From the NCBI RefSeq assembly GCF_910592395.1, contig NC_088309.1, positions 23,498,599 to 23,562,598 on the forward strand: a stretch of 64,000 bases of DNA. Reading direction: 5' to 3'. Below the pieces are notes generated by a model. It did no database searches. It was not told the DNA's origin and saw only the letters and a list, made by a program, of their open reading frames with translations. Shown here piece after piece: positions 1-12,700 of the stretch. The position numbers were made by a program, and so were the translations under genes. Every line of letters begins with the position of its first letter. Position 1 is the first letter of the stretch. The stretch is from Lineus longissimus (lineage: Eukaryota > Nemertea > Pilidiophora > Heteronemertea > Lineidae).

Positions 1-3000
1 TCAGATGCTAACGTTTACCATCCTCGCACGCTTTAATCACCGAGAAATTGCCGCGAATCTGATTTCGCTATTTTCCAATCGTTCATCGAATCATCGTATT
101 TGGCTTAAACGCCTGTGTAATTGAATCAATGAGAAAATTGGCAATGATGAAAGCCGCAGTTAGGCGTAATTTGGTCACATAACGACATTCGCTTTATCCA
201 AATGGCCATCTCTATAGAGTGCTGTCGTGATTTGTAACCAATTCGATTGGGGATGGAGATTGTTTGTCATTTTGTTCCTCTAGTTTAAGTGGTTGATGTT
301 GAAATTATCCTGTTAGAGTTAATGTGAATATCGTCAGAATCTAGTTAGTGGGGCGAATGCGGATGACAAAGCGATGGATGCTGAGACTAGCGTCTGAAGT
401 AACGACAGAACTTTAAGACAGTAACTGGATCAGTTAGGGGAGGAATTAACTGTGAAAAGATCAATCTACGTCGTCTTGAAGATGAGGTAGCCGGGCCATC
501 TGCTGGCAGTAAACTATTTGTTGTCCGAAACATCGCTGATGTTTAGAAAAACAGTTCTTCTTCTTCAGCGTTCAACCTGCCTAAGTACTATAACCTCAGT
601 CTTGTGGCGGAGATGAAGCGGCTTGTCGCCCGAAGGTCCGGCTGTGTTCCCCACAGCTTTTCTTCTAGAAAAACAGTGGAAACCTCATTTTCTGCAGTTT
701 GGAGCTTGCCAAGAAGGTTTCACTTTCATCTGGTCACATCATAGCACAATGCTAAATGGCTATGATAAAATGTCTATAAAAGTCAATAGTTTAATTAAAG
801 ATGTTTTAAAATTTTGATAGAAAGATGCCTTGCCTTGTTTGTGTTCACTATTAGCCCCGAGACACTGCTCCAATAGTCAACTGTTTAGAAGTACTTCCTT
901 TGTTGGTACATGCGTCATTTTTGAGTTCACAATGTTTTGTTTATTATTAATTTCTACGTAAGAAATATTGCTCCATAAGTGAATTCATATGTTTACTTTT
1001 GATATTTATATATAATATTTGGCGAGAGCAAATGAACAACACTTTCAGGTTCCAGGGAAAACATATTAGAAAGAAACATAAAACTGTCAACGTCTAATCA
1101 AAAATTAATACATGTTGTTCATAAAACCAGAATGTATGGAATTTCGCAATAGAAAAAGAAGCCATCCAACCACTTCAGACAAATTACAGAGAAATATGGC
1201 GGAGATGTCATAATATATACAATGTATGTTGTTTGCCTCTTCTGAAGAATCCTGAATTCCTATGTCAATAAATTTTCAATTTAGTTCTGATAAAACTACA
1301 GCCCTTTTCGGAGCTAAAAATGAAGCGATTTCATTAGAATATGTAACGTAACACCAAACGTTCTCAAAAGCGAGTGTAATAAATTACATGTACATGTATA
1401 TTTTCTGTTCGATGACGGTATAATTTGATATGAAAAAACGACTTTACCCACAGGAGTGGCGCTCCTATAACTTTCTACAGAATTTATTTGATTGCTAAAT
1501 TAAGTTTGATAGCGGTAGGCAGACTAAATTAATTTTGATTGGCGGGGAAGTTGAAATTCACAATATGGCTACGGCTATAATCCGCGGCTGAACCACCGAT
1601 GGCTGCTTTTGACGCATCCTTCTTCCACTGAGCGGCCATTGGCGCTTTGTCTCCTCTAATTGTGGAGAGCGACGAACGACAATAAATATTTGCCCATCCT
1701 CAGATATGAATTTCTCCCTCATTATCTACTCTTGCGATATAACTTCAAGTGCGCCGAGGCAATTTTGACGAAATTCGTAATTTGAAGAAAATTGCGGACT
1801 CGAAGCGTTCGTCAATATTGTCCCACTATCAGGGATCCCTAGTCATTATTCAATATTCCCTCCGCGCCTCGACCGGCCTCATCTCTTACCAGATAATATG
1901 AGGTATGTTTAAATATACTTAGAAATTATTCACTTACTTTTTGCAGTCTCATGGCATCAGGAGTAACGTCATCTCCCGTTTAATTATTAAGTTTTGTTAA
2001 TCAAACAAGCGAAATTGGTTTTCTCATGGTAGTGTATACACCGGTATTAAGTGAGCCAAGGGAAACATTCCCCGCATATTAGTCTCTAATAAGGCATCGC
2101 TAAGAACGGAAGCGCCGAGATTGCAAATATCGATGGCGCTTTGCATTTTCTTGCCGCGATTTAATCACCGACCCCTCATCACACGATGAGCAAATATACT
2201 CGAGAGACGATGCCTGGCTGGGTTGCAAGCCAGTTTAACACGTACCGAGCTCCACGCAATAAATCTGAAGAGTGTATGTATAAGAAATCAGCTCTGTTTA
2301 ATTAATTTCGCTCCATCGTGTTGGATAAGACTAATTTGATTTTTATATGGTTCAAAGCAATTACACCCTCTTCTATCGTGCGGGGAACATTGATTTGAGT
2401 CTAATTTCATATACATTCAAAGATACTTAGTACATTTCAAGTAGGTAATAATCAAACTTTAACATTTCTCTCTTTATTTAAGTTAGATACCATTTTCGGT
2501 ATTTGCTCGTTCCAAGCCTTCTTTGTTCTGCAAAAGCCTTTTATTTTTTGTAAACACCATTTTTTGGTTCGTAAATTCTGTAAGAAAAAAAAACTATTGC
2601 AGGTGTGTGTAAGACCGTTTACTGTCCAAAATGATACCGAATCCGACTGCTCAGGCTTATTGAAAGTACAGGAAATACATTCTGCCGAATACCTTTAGTT
2701 ATCTCAACATACGCGGTACAAGGTATAGCCTTCACCTTGGAAAAACGCCATCTATTGCGAAATCACCTTAATTGAATATCGAAATTGGTTCAATATCGTT
2801 ATTGTTGCATGCTGCTGATATGAACAACGAAACGAGTTAATGATTCTGTCATTTTCTATATCGGTGTATCAGCTATCAACAATGTAAAGGCAATTAATGA
2901 GAAGATATCACAGTAAGGGAGATTGACCGGTTAATTTTCGCATTGGGATTGCGCATTAAATATTTAGAAATTAATTTCAGGATTTCAATAGGTTTCCTAT

Positions 3001-5053
3001 AGAGTCTGTAGCCTGGGGCACGAAACGTTTTGTTAACTCGCGTGACAGCTTAAGACTAATGGGATACAACACACCAAAACATCTGTAAACAAGACATAAA
3101 TGTTGGAGAAGATCGTCATTAGTTTGCTGGGTTTCTCTTAACATCAAACAAAACCCGCTTATACGAAATAGATTTTCGCTAACGCGGCCCAACTTTGTCG
3201 ATTGCAATTACCTTTCTAATTATCTTGTATTGAAACACTAAGCATTGGTGAATGGCAAAACATCATCTATGATTAAACCACCATTTGATAGTGATTGGGC
3301 TCCCGTAAATAGATTATATGCCCCACCTGTCCTAATTGCATTTTAGAGTAAATTAATTCCGCGAGTAAGGTTTCTTAGTCAATTTGTTCCGTATCGATAA
3401 AAATGGGATGGATAAATGGTCCGCTGATGGGGCGGATAACGCTGCCAAGGCGATTGCCTTTCAGTCTAGATCACCGAAGGTGTCGTAGAGAAGACGTTGT
3501 TGATCTTTCTGGCTCGGTAGAAATGGCAGGTACAAAGGCGGGTTATTGCATAACTGACCATTTGTAAGAAACATCACTTTCGATACTGCCACCCCTTCCT
3601 CTCAATGTAGTCCAGTTACGTTCATCAGTACGTAGCGACTCAAGCATCGAATTCTTCTCTCTTGCCGTAAGTTTGTTTAGCGAGGCGCCATCGGGATCCT
3701 TGGCCGATAGGAGTTCATTGCCTGCCCTGGCACTGGCCGGCAACATGCGCGAGGAACCTCTGTTGAAAGTCGCCAAAGAATGCAGTGTTCTGCTGTCCTG
3801 ATCGAGGACACTGATACAAAACAGCAGCGACCCTTCCAGAGACGGGGCGGAATCCACGACCTTCTCTCCTGATTATAAGTCTGTCGTCGCTTTCTTCAAT
3901 ATATCATGGCAAATATCCCAGCACTGATTTCTCGAGAAGCAACTTTTGAGGTGTTAAACTGCGCCAGGAGTATAACGTTGCATCATATAAGCAGTACACA
4001 CGTCCCAAACACACCAACGCCTCCAGAGGTCAAATCACTCATGTGCAGGGAGACGCTCATGTGTACAGCATTGAAGCAGGTGTAAAGGATGTCGAGGTAC
4101 CTCAGACCTGTTTAAATATCAGTAACGTATCGGGCGGATCGAAGCGGCCTCGACGGAAGGATAGTGACATGTGCTTACAGCGAAAAGGGAGACTCAAGAG
4201 GAATTCATAGAGGCCTTGATGTCTCCTAACCGTTTGTGTTGCTCAACTGACACACGGCAAAGGGTAGCTCTAATCAATGGCACCATATTTGCTAGAACCT
4301 GGTTATCAAAAACGATACCCCTGAAGTGTCATAGCCGCAGGGGTGAGGCTGAAAACAAGACCTACCCTCAGGGTTAGCTAGCTAGTAGCTTTAGGGTACA
4401 CTCTGGTGATATCTAAGTAAAGGTGCTGATTCGATGATGGTGGCAATTATTTTCTTTGTTTGACGTGCCATTTTTCATTTGCGGTTGATACTGATTTGAA
4501 GTGGGTACAGACAGGGGACGTGATTAATGTCAGCGCCGAGAGCGTGGCGTAATGCAGAAATACATCTTCACTGATCTTGTTAATATTTGCTCCGCATGAG
4601 GGTCAGCTGAGATAATGAAGTTCAAAGGAGTATTAGTCCAATTCAGTCGATTTGTTTTTGACCACTGCACAAAATGTAATATCGACAGGCTTTTTGATAT
4701 CATAAACTGATGTTCGTGTCGATGTTCCCTATTATGAGGTAAGAGCGAAATATTAGACACGAATGATACGGAAAGCTATGTTGCCCAATTCGACTTCATG
4801 AAATATTAAGTTTCTTCCAAACTGTCTATTTTTTCAAATCTTCAATGTCAAATTGTGTTTCGAGGTGAAAAAACTAATTACATAACGAAAATAAATTCCG
4901 AAGAATTTCGCCATTAACCGGTCCAGGAGTGATTAGCACTGATTGTTGGAATTCATTTGCATCAGCTAATCATGTCTCAAGTTCAGACCTTGAGGTGCTT
5001 TTTTCTTGAATTCCTATCATTCTTTGCAGACCGCGTGGTAACTCTAAATTCCC
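1..5053. other. Non-coding flank, no recognisable gene
   Basis: AT-rich sequence with scattered TAATTA cores and ACATGTACATGTATA near 1387-1401. The most open stretch (3543-3857, minus, 104 codons) and the frame at 4171-4377 show no domain I recognise. The region 3420-4380 is less AT-rich and could be an old repeat, but I cannot support a family. Confidence 0.6.
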
Positions 5054-5772
5054 TCAATTTAAACCGTTACTGAGCGGAACCACGGTGTCAAAGACTCCAG
5101 CAAGTCTTAATTCTCTCATTAGTGACACAAATAAAGGGATTTCACCATTATTCCACTCATAGATCCCTTTATCCCTTTCCCTGACCAGCAGACAAGGACC
5201 CAGTTGGTATCTCAGCATGATCATTCTCATCATATTAAACAAACATACACCCGAACCAAAAACGCCAACTTTCATCCGTACTTTGAAAGCAATTAGCGCC
5301 GGGCAAAGGAGTCCTTGGAGATTAATTACGCCTATTCCCCCCAAAAGGTAGTGAGATCAATGAGAAAAAAAGGATATCTTGTTGCCCATTATTTATACGT
5401 GTTGGCATTAATGTACCTAAAGAAGATTGGATCTGTGTAAAAAAGACGGATTTCATTAATCATACAATGGTCAGGTTACTTGGATTATCTCTATCCTGGA
5501 TTAACCAATAAGGGTTCCATACCATACCATGTAGGCTTGTTTTGCTAAGGCTTTTGTCATCTATGCAAACACATTCCGCTAAGGGTCAACTCGGACACTT
5601 CAGCGTCTGTCACGAAATGTACAGAAATTATGATTAGCATTGGACCTAGCAAGCCTCCCTGGCGAACTCGCCCAGTTTGGGGATCAAGGGCCCCTTCTTC
5701 AACTGATATCAGATATGAAGTGTGTGCTAGGATAATGTGTTTAGAGGATATGTGGCTTATTATCTTTATCAT
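5054..5772 (-). pseudogene. Decayed LINE-type reverse transcriptase relic
   Basis: Two minus-strand open segments lie in the order expected of one element. The first (5772-5557) contains TGRVRQGGLLGPML, resembling the GVRQG.xLSPxLF region of non-LTR retrotransposon reverse transcriptases. The second (5344-5054) begins with GGIGVINLQ and continues with a hydrophobic/basic stretch like the conserved GGLGL..L region near the C-terminus of such proteins. The spacing is much shorter than in an intact element and the frames do not connect, so this is a deleted, frameshifted fossil. The call rests on short motif similarity only; chance is not excluded. Clade not assignable. Confidence 0.38.
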
Positions 5773-7939
5773 TTGGTCAATCTACGTTTGCTCAGCGACA
5801 CAAGATTATTAAAAAAGAAACGTTCACGAAATGAAATCTAACAGAATTGCCAATCTGTGGAGAACTAAAAAGGTATTAGTCTCGCTTATTCATTTATGCG
5901 AGAAAGCAGTAGCTGAAGAAGTACGAGAAGGAGAAGAAGGAGACTAAGAATATGACGAATCGGAGGATTTACCAGCCTTGTAAAAAGCCTGTTTAGTATA
6001 ACTACGAACCGGTTCACTGATGAAAAAGTTGATAGAACCTGGGATGCTGTAGCGCTGCATCACAAAGCCAGCCAACTCCATCATCCCTAAACCGATTGTA
6101 AATTCTTTCTTGTATAATTATTTGCCAAATCAACCAATTAGAGGTAATGTGGATCCAGTTGCCGCTACAGAATAACATGTCTTGTTTCTCTTGGAAAACG
6201 AATCGTCAAATAAAAGATTGGCTTTGAATTAGCACTGCCAGATCAAGTTGCCAAAACGGTTGCATTTTTCACGTGAATGTGTTATTGGGTTTCTTTGCTT
6301 TGGGATCAGAGATAGTGGGTTTTTCAAGCTGTGTTATTACTGCCTTTAGGGGGATGAAAGCGAGGGGGAGTCGGAGTATTTTGTAAATGTTAAGAGACAC
6401 ATGGGACACTCCCGTGTAACCTTGGACCGCATTCCAATCCAGGCTTTACAGTTGAACATCTTCACAAAAAACACAGCGTTTGTGTTTGAAGCGGTTGTCT
6501 CCTGATATTTAAAAAAAGTTTTGGCCGGTGAGAGGAGTACATTGCCCTAATGATATCCTGGATAATTGCCATACCAGGAATATCATACCAGGGAAGCAAT
6601 GTATACCTTTTTCATTTATGTTTGTGTCAGGGTTATTTGCGATAGCTACAGACATGCCAGATCAACTCGCTTATGGGGTCTGATACTTTTACCATTTATT
6701 CTGTGATGCATAAATTGTTTATTTCTGGGTCGATTTCTTCTTCATCGACAAGTTGATATTTTGCCAGCCATCATTTATTTTTACCAAGTTTTTACATGTG
6801 TTTATCTACCAAGGTTAGATATGTAGTGGTGTGATCTTTGGCTGAAAAGCATTCAAACCGTAAACCGTTCACTTTTCAAGACCACTATTGATGAACAAAG
6901 TACATTTTGGTCAATCAGGGTACCGAATGAAAAGTACAATTTTCTAAAGATTTATAATTGATTCAACACGAAACCTATTTGAAAGAGAAGCATCATTGAG
7001 AGTAATTCTATTTGAATATGCCACGAAAGGACCTTAATTCTATTTGAGATTGCGAGTCTCCATGAAAAATGTGGTGGACCCCTGATGTTCCATTCATAGA
7101 GAAAATAAGAGTTGGGTGTTTCGGTCGGCCTTTCGACCCAGCCGCGTCCTTTCAGCCTATTTCTCATGAATAGTATCGGTATAAAATTGTTATTTGTATA
7201 GACACCGGGCCTGGTATATATCTGATGAAACCCTGTGTCACTCAAAAGAAGCCGGCCTTTGATAGGCTTTCAAGTCGTTCCAACACCCGTTGGAACCGTT
7301 GGTCGAGAACACCGCCTATTGCGTACAAGCATCTAAATATTTGTCCTGAATTGGAAAAAGGATGTATTGTTGCTGTCAGCACCAGACATTGCCAGCACTG
7401 CAGGAATTCATGTTGAGTACATACCCGTGAAAGATCTCGAAATGGGACGACCCGTTCTAAACTGGGATGACACCAACTCTGAAAGAACATTGTTATTAAC
7501 TCATTGTCACATATAACCCCCGCTGACAAAATTGTCCAGCATTTCTAAAGCGAACTGGTAATTATACCTTCCACCCATCGAAGCAGCCCACGATATTGGC
7601 CAACCTATCATGAATCGTGTCATTTCAACGTGGCTTTTAAATTACCGTCTTAACGTGGCAAAGAGTGGCTAATTAGTTTCTCCGTAAAATGATAAAAAAA
7701 TCATAAGAAAGCGAGAGAGTAAATGGCGGTTTGCGCGCGGATCGCTCGTCCCACATTGTCAAGAACAGCGGCCCAGAGGAAGAAAGAGGATTCACTGGGG
7801 TAGATACCTTTCACGGCAGTGTAGAGGTTCCTTTTCAAGTACGCATTCACGAAACCTGCTGATGCGAACATCCTCAATGACCCAGACTTCAGTTGTCCAT
7901 TTACTCCACGACACTATCTCTAGTTCGCTAACAATGGGG

Positions 7940-7975
7940 TAATTAGGTTACTCTAATTAGTTTATGTTAGAGTAA
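7940..7975. promoter_or_regulatory. Paired TAATTAG sites with an inverted TTACTCTAA repeat
   Basis: TAATTAG occurs at 7940-7946 and 7955-7961. TTACTCTAA (7948-7956) and TTAGAGTAA (7967-7975) are exact reverse complements around the second site. A compact homeodomain-site arrangement is possible; function is not shown. Confidence 0.25.
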
Positions 7976-9757
7976 GGCTAACTCAGCCAATGTTGTTTAC
8001 TTTCTTCTTTAAAGACCACGCGTCTCCGAAGGGATGGAGTTGAAAATAAACACCAGAGTAAAATACTTGGGCAAATATTTCTGTTCGAGGTTTTCTTTTC
8101 CTTTTATGCAGTCCTCGAGTGAACAATGGCCACTAAGTGCATTTACAGTACCCTAAGCTACCCAAATGGTGATACAAAAAGGATACATTCTCGCTGATGA
8201 TGTGGAATTTTAATCCCTAGACTGACACGTGAAAGAACAATTGAGAGATTAGGCTGCCTGGCGGAGGTGGCGACTTAGATTCATAAATGGGACACTGAGA
8301 TTTTCGATAGTGCAGCTGCCCCTTGCTATGGCTGCTACATTGTATCTAAGACATGATGTAATTGGACGAGGTATGTTAGCTGTCAGGAGTCTAGTGCTTG
8401 TCGAATGGCCCTAACCACGGCCGAGTTCCGTTGCCAACCCGCCCGACCACTGCCAGCAGCTACGAAGAATGACCACAACATACACCTCAACTCGCAAATT
8501 TAAATCTAATTACGAAAACACAATTTAATTTTTTCTTGCGAGAGCTTTGGGTTGGATTGAATTACACTGCATCAAAATAAAGTGTCCTGTGAAGAGTTAA
8601 GGAACCTCAGTCACCCAATAACCCGCTTTATAAAAGTTTTCTAAAGAAGGCTGTCCCTTCAGAAATGTTGTCAAGCCAGAGCCGTTGTAGATCTTAAACG
8701 ATATGACTTAAATGAATCAAAAAGCGACTTTTTTATCATATTTGAATTAAATGAGATTTGAAATGAAGTTCTTTGAAGTTAACGAATCGTTTAATGTTAG
8801 TGCGGATGGCGCATTTAGGAAGCAAATGTCACTTGTAATCTGGATACGATGGTTATCAAATCAAACCTTTGAAGAAAATGTCAAGCGATTCTTTATAAGT
8901 CATAATTTTTATGATAGTGACTGTTTAACGAGGATCAAATGACTGGAGGACAATGGTTGAAACCACAACGCACTTGTCGTATTTGTTTCATTGTCGCCCT
9001 TTCAATAGCAGGACGCGATCCAGCATAGATCTGCAAATCGTCATTTGAGGTGGCGTTTTGAGATCGAGATGCATTTTCTTTCGTGAACTGACGCGGCAGA
9101 AAGAAACCCGGGCGTTTTTTAATTTCTTTTTTTTGTGAGAAATAGACGATTACTAAATTAGCAAGCCTCCTTTAAATGCAAACCAGTTCATGTATGGTCG
9201 ACCGTGTTGCGTAGTACGCGTGCTCTTTATAGTTTCGACACGAATGTAATCGAGACAGTACGGTTGTACAGTATAAGTACTTACATTTATTTTCGTCCCG
9301 AATACAAATAGTTGTCTTACTTATAAGCAAAGCGCAGCAGAAGGGAAGGAGGAGAGGTGATTGCAAAATTACCTTCCGCGGTAACTTTTACTAGTTTAAA
9401 TAAGCTTTCGATGCAATACAAAATTCGGATTAATATTTTACTAAACCCCGCATCAGTTCATTCCAGAGCGCTAGAGTATGCAAATAAGTACATTGTACTG
9501 TCAAGTTAAGTGGAATTTATTTTATGGTTAAATAATAAATTTGCGGAATTCAATATATATTCATGATCCCATCATCATTTCAACTGTAAATTTTTAGATA
9601 AAAAGGCCATCTAGCTCAGTCTGCATGAGGTATACAAAATTTACAGGTGTAAACCTTTCACTGCAGAACAATGTAGAATACTAAGCGTGGAAATGAATAA
9701 AATGAAATCGCTTAATTCTAAGTTTTAAACTATTCAATTCACAACTACTGATGGCAC

Positions 9758-9794
9758 ATTTTTAATACATTTTAATACATGTTTTAATACATGT
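9758..9794. repeat. Short tandem repeat, 3 x TTTTAATACAT(G)
   Basis: Three consecutive 11-13 bp units reading TTTTAATACAT with a trailing G in the last two. Confidence 0.8.
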
Positions 9795-12700
9795 TACTCA
9801 CGATGTTTGAACACATGTTCCTTATTTGTTTTATCTAGTATTAGAATGCTGCTGGTCCGGGTAATGGAATCTGGACCATCTCAATATCATACTAGCTACA
9901 TGTAACAACAGGGATTTGCTTCTCTGCAAAAAATGGCCTTATGCGGTATTCAATGTATTGTAACGCCGGGCAGATGGGTCCAACAATTGGTTTCGAATTT
10001 AATCACTGCAGCAATGAGAGTTAACCCGGCCGAGAGGTCCGTTCACCGTAGACAGTGAAAGACAGGAGAGACATCGAGATGGTCAATAAATCGGGTCAAG
10101 CAAGGGCCAACTTCAAGTTTTGGTTGCTAATTAAAGTAAAATTGCGAGCTAGCCAAAGCTGTAGCAGTCAATTATATCAAACATTGGTAGCTTTGATAAA
10201 TGTGATTCCTTTGGAACGACCAGATAGATGCCTCTTTCTCATCCCTACGACCTGCAAAGAAAATAATCGGCTGTTTTCTTCTCTAATTGGCAGGCTTTAT
10301 TTATTAACGATCTTCCTACAATTGTACTTCTCTCCTTTTCCAATTTGCAGATGGTCAACTCGATTGGAGGTGAATCCTATTTAGTTCCAATTTCATTTCA
10401 CGATCTAAAAGACCATGATTCCTATTCTTGTTGCCAAAAGTAACAAAATGGTACACAATGCCCCGAAGCTACTAATTAGAGGGAGAACATGAAGAACGGA
10501 ATTTGACGGCTATTAAATGTGCTTACTTATCTCTTGGTATCTTCACTTTCCAAATTCTTAATTGGTGTCCATCCATCCTTTTGTTCAGGGCTTTCTCAAG
10601 GAGGAAGACAAGATACAAAGCATCTTTAGAAAAGTTGCAGCCTGTAATTGGGACGGTACTTTGAGTCAACAGAGACACTAGGGAAGATATAGTCTTGTTC
10701 TGGACATTGATAATAAAAGGCAAATTCTTCCAGATTTTCTGCATGGGGAGACTCACTGCGCCACTTGCGGCACTCAGTAGCCGGCGTATTCAGGAAGACA
10801 ACATGACGACCAGCCCCCCACGGAGCCAAACCATTGATTCCCGTGACGGAACCCATCCAGAAATCTGTGATGATAACTAGCAAGGTCAATCTTATTTTTG
10901 GATGCTGGACAATGAATCTGTAACTCATCCCTAATAGTCATTTGCTCGTCCTTTTGTGTTAGGGAGACACGGAGACCATGATAATAAGGGTGATCCTCAT
11001 AACAGTTGGTTAACCATGAAAGTGACGGCCACAGCCTTAGACGTGCCGTGTAATTTGGACAATTTCCACTTCCTTGAATTTTATGGTAATCTGGCCGGCA
11101 TAACATCGGAACGCTTGTAGATACAGACAACAATGGTGGCAAAATTGTTTAACCGACTTCGTGATATTGGTCTGCGTCACATATCACAAACTGATTATAT
11201 TTCAAAGTCCGCCCCAGTCTGTTAAATGGGCTGCCCTTACAAATTCTCAATCGGGACATCGCTATGTTCATGCAGGCATGTGCCTCACCGCCCAAGCCAT
11301 TCTGGCCTAAAAGGTTGCCCCTGCTCCCGAATTAGATGGGCGGAGTCGACCCGTTTCACGATACCGCAGAAATGGCTGTCTTGGGTAACGTAAACAGTGA
11401 TTACATCTGACAGATGGTGGTTCAGTTTAAATACAATGGCATCTTAATTAGGACCCTGGTAAAATTAGTTGAAATGCTTTGTAAATTGATCAGGTTTGCA
11501 ATGGCCGGGTGTTTTGTGGTTTTCAAACGCTCGAGTTGCTTCCCTCCCGTAGTTCACCTTCAGATGAGTAGGTCGAAAAGTCAAAACTAGCCAGGTCAAA
11601 AAATGGACCACCTGCGACTTTGGCGATTGCAAGCAGTTTTGGTAACATGTTGGCCCTTTTGACCATTGTTGTTGGTACCTTTGACGCCATTTTTCTAAAT
11701 TATGAAAATAAATTTTCGAGACCCTGGATGAGTCCTTTTCTTATAAAGGACACTCGAGTTCTGGCCGTCCAGAAACCGTGACCATCTCATGTTAAGACCA
11801 CCAAGCCCGCTTTACCAAGACGATGATAGGATTCGGAAAAGGACAAAAGTGCATTGTAATGATTAAAAAGAAGTTCCTATCTATCCAGGGTTTCGTGAAA
11901 TTCACTGTAATGATGGTTTGAAAAATGGTATCAAAGGTGCTATGCTTTTCGGAAAAAAATTCGGTCGAATCCCTTTTTCACACTATTCATTACTTTTGAT
12001 TCCGTTACATACATCACAGGCATAACAGGAGTAACTGTGATTTAAATTACGTCACTACGCATAGGGCCGCTGGGGCCGCTCTTTTGAATCTAACTATCCG
12101 ATTCCCCAAGCGCCCGCGAACGAGGAAACACGCCAAAGACTGCATTCCTTTTCTAACATGTTCACTGGCAAATGTAAGAAGACTTGGAACAAACATTGAT
12201 TGAGAAATAAGTTTGTGGCTTAAACGATGGACATCTGAACTCAGTATCAACCGCTTTTTTATTACATAACCAATTGTTGTTAATCCCCAGGTTTTTCACT
12301 TCGTGAATCTAATAAAGAGTTTGCCCTCCCATCTCTTTCCTTCTTGAGTGAATTAAATTCTCACCTTTCTCATTAGTTTCTTGTTGAGAGAATACCCTAA
12401 CCGACAAAGATGAATTCCTTGGCCAATTCGCCAGAAACATCAGTAGCTTCTGTGAAATGAAACAAATCGTGATATCCCTGGGGCATATTGCCATGCTGGT
12501 GATGAGGTTCCACGGGAAAATATCAAAATCTGTGAAGAATCCAAATCGGATTTACAGAATTTATATTAATAGTCTAAAGCATTAGAAGCCAATTTCGAAC
12601 TCCACTTTCACCATTATCAAGTTTAATAATAAAAGTGGAAGAAACTCGTCAGATTTACTATCTAGTTCCTGTACTTAATTGGTTCCTTAAATTTACAAAC

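Noticed and set aside
10523-11142. Three overlapping minus-strand frames with Trp/Cys/Gly-rich stretches, possibly a lectin-like exon
   Set aside because: No domain signature is recognisable, the open pieces lie in three different frames, and no splice sites tie them together.
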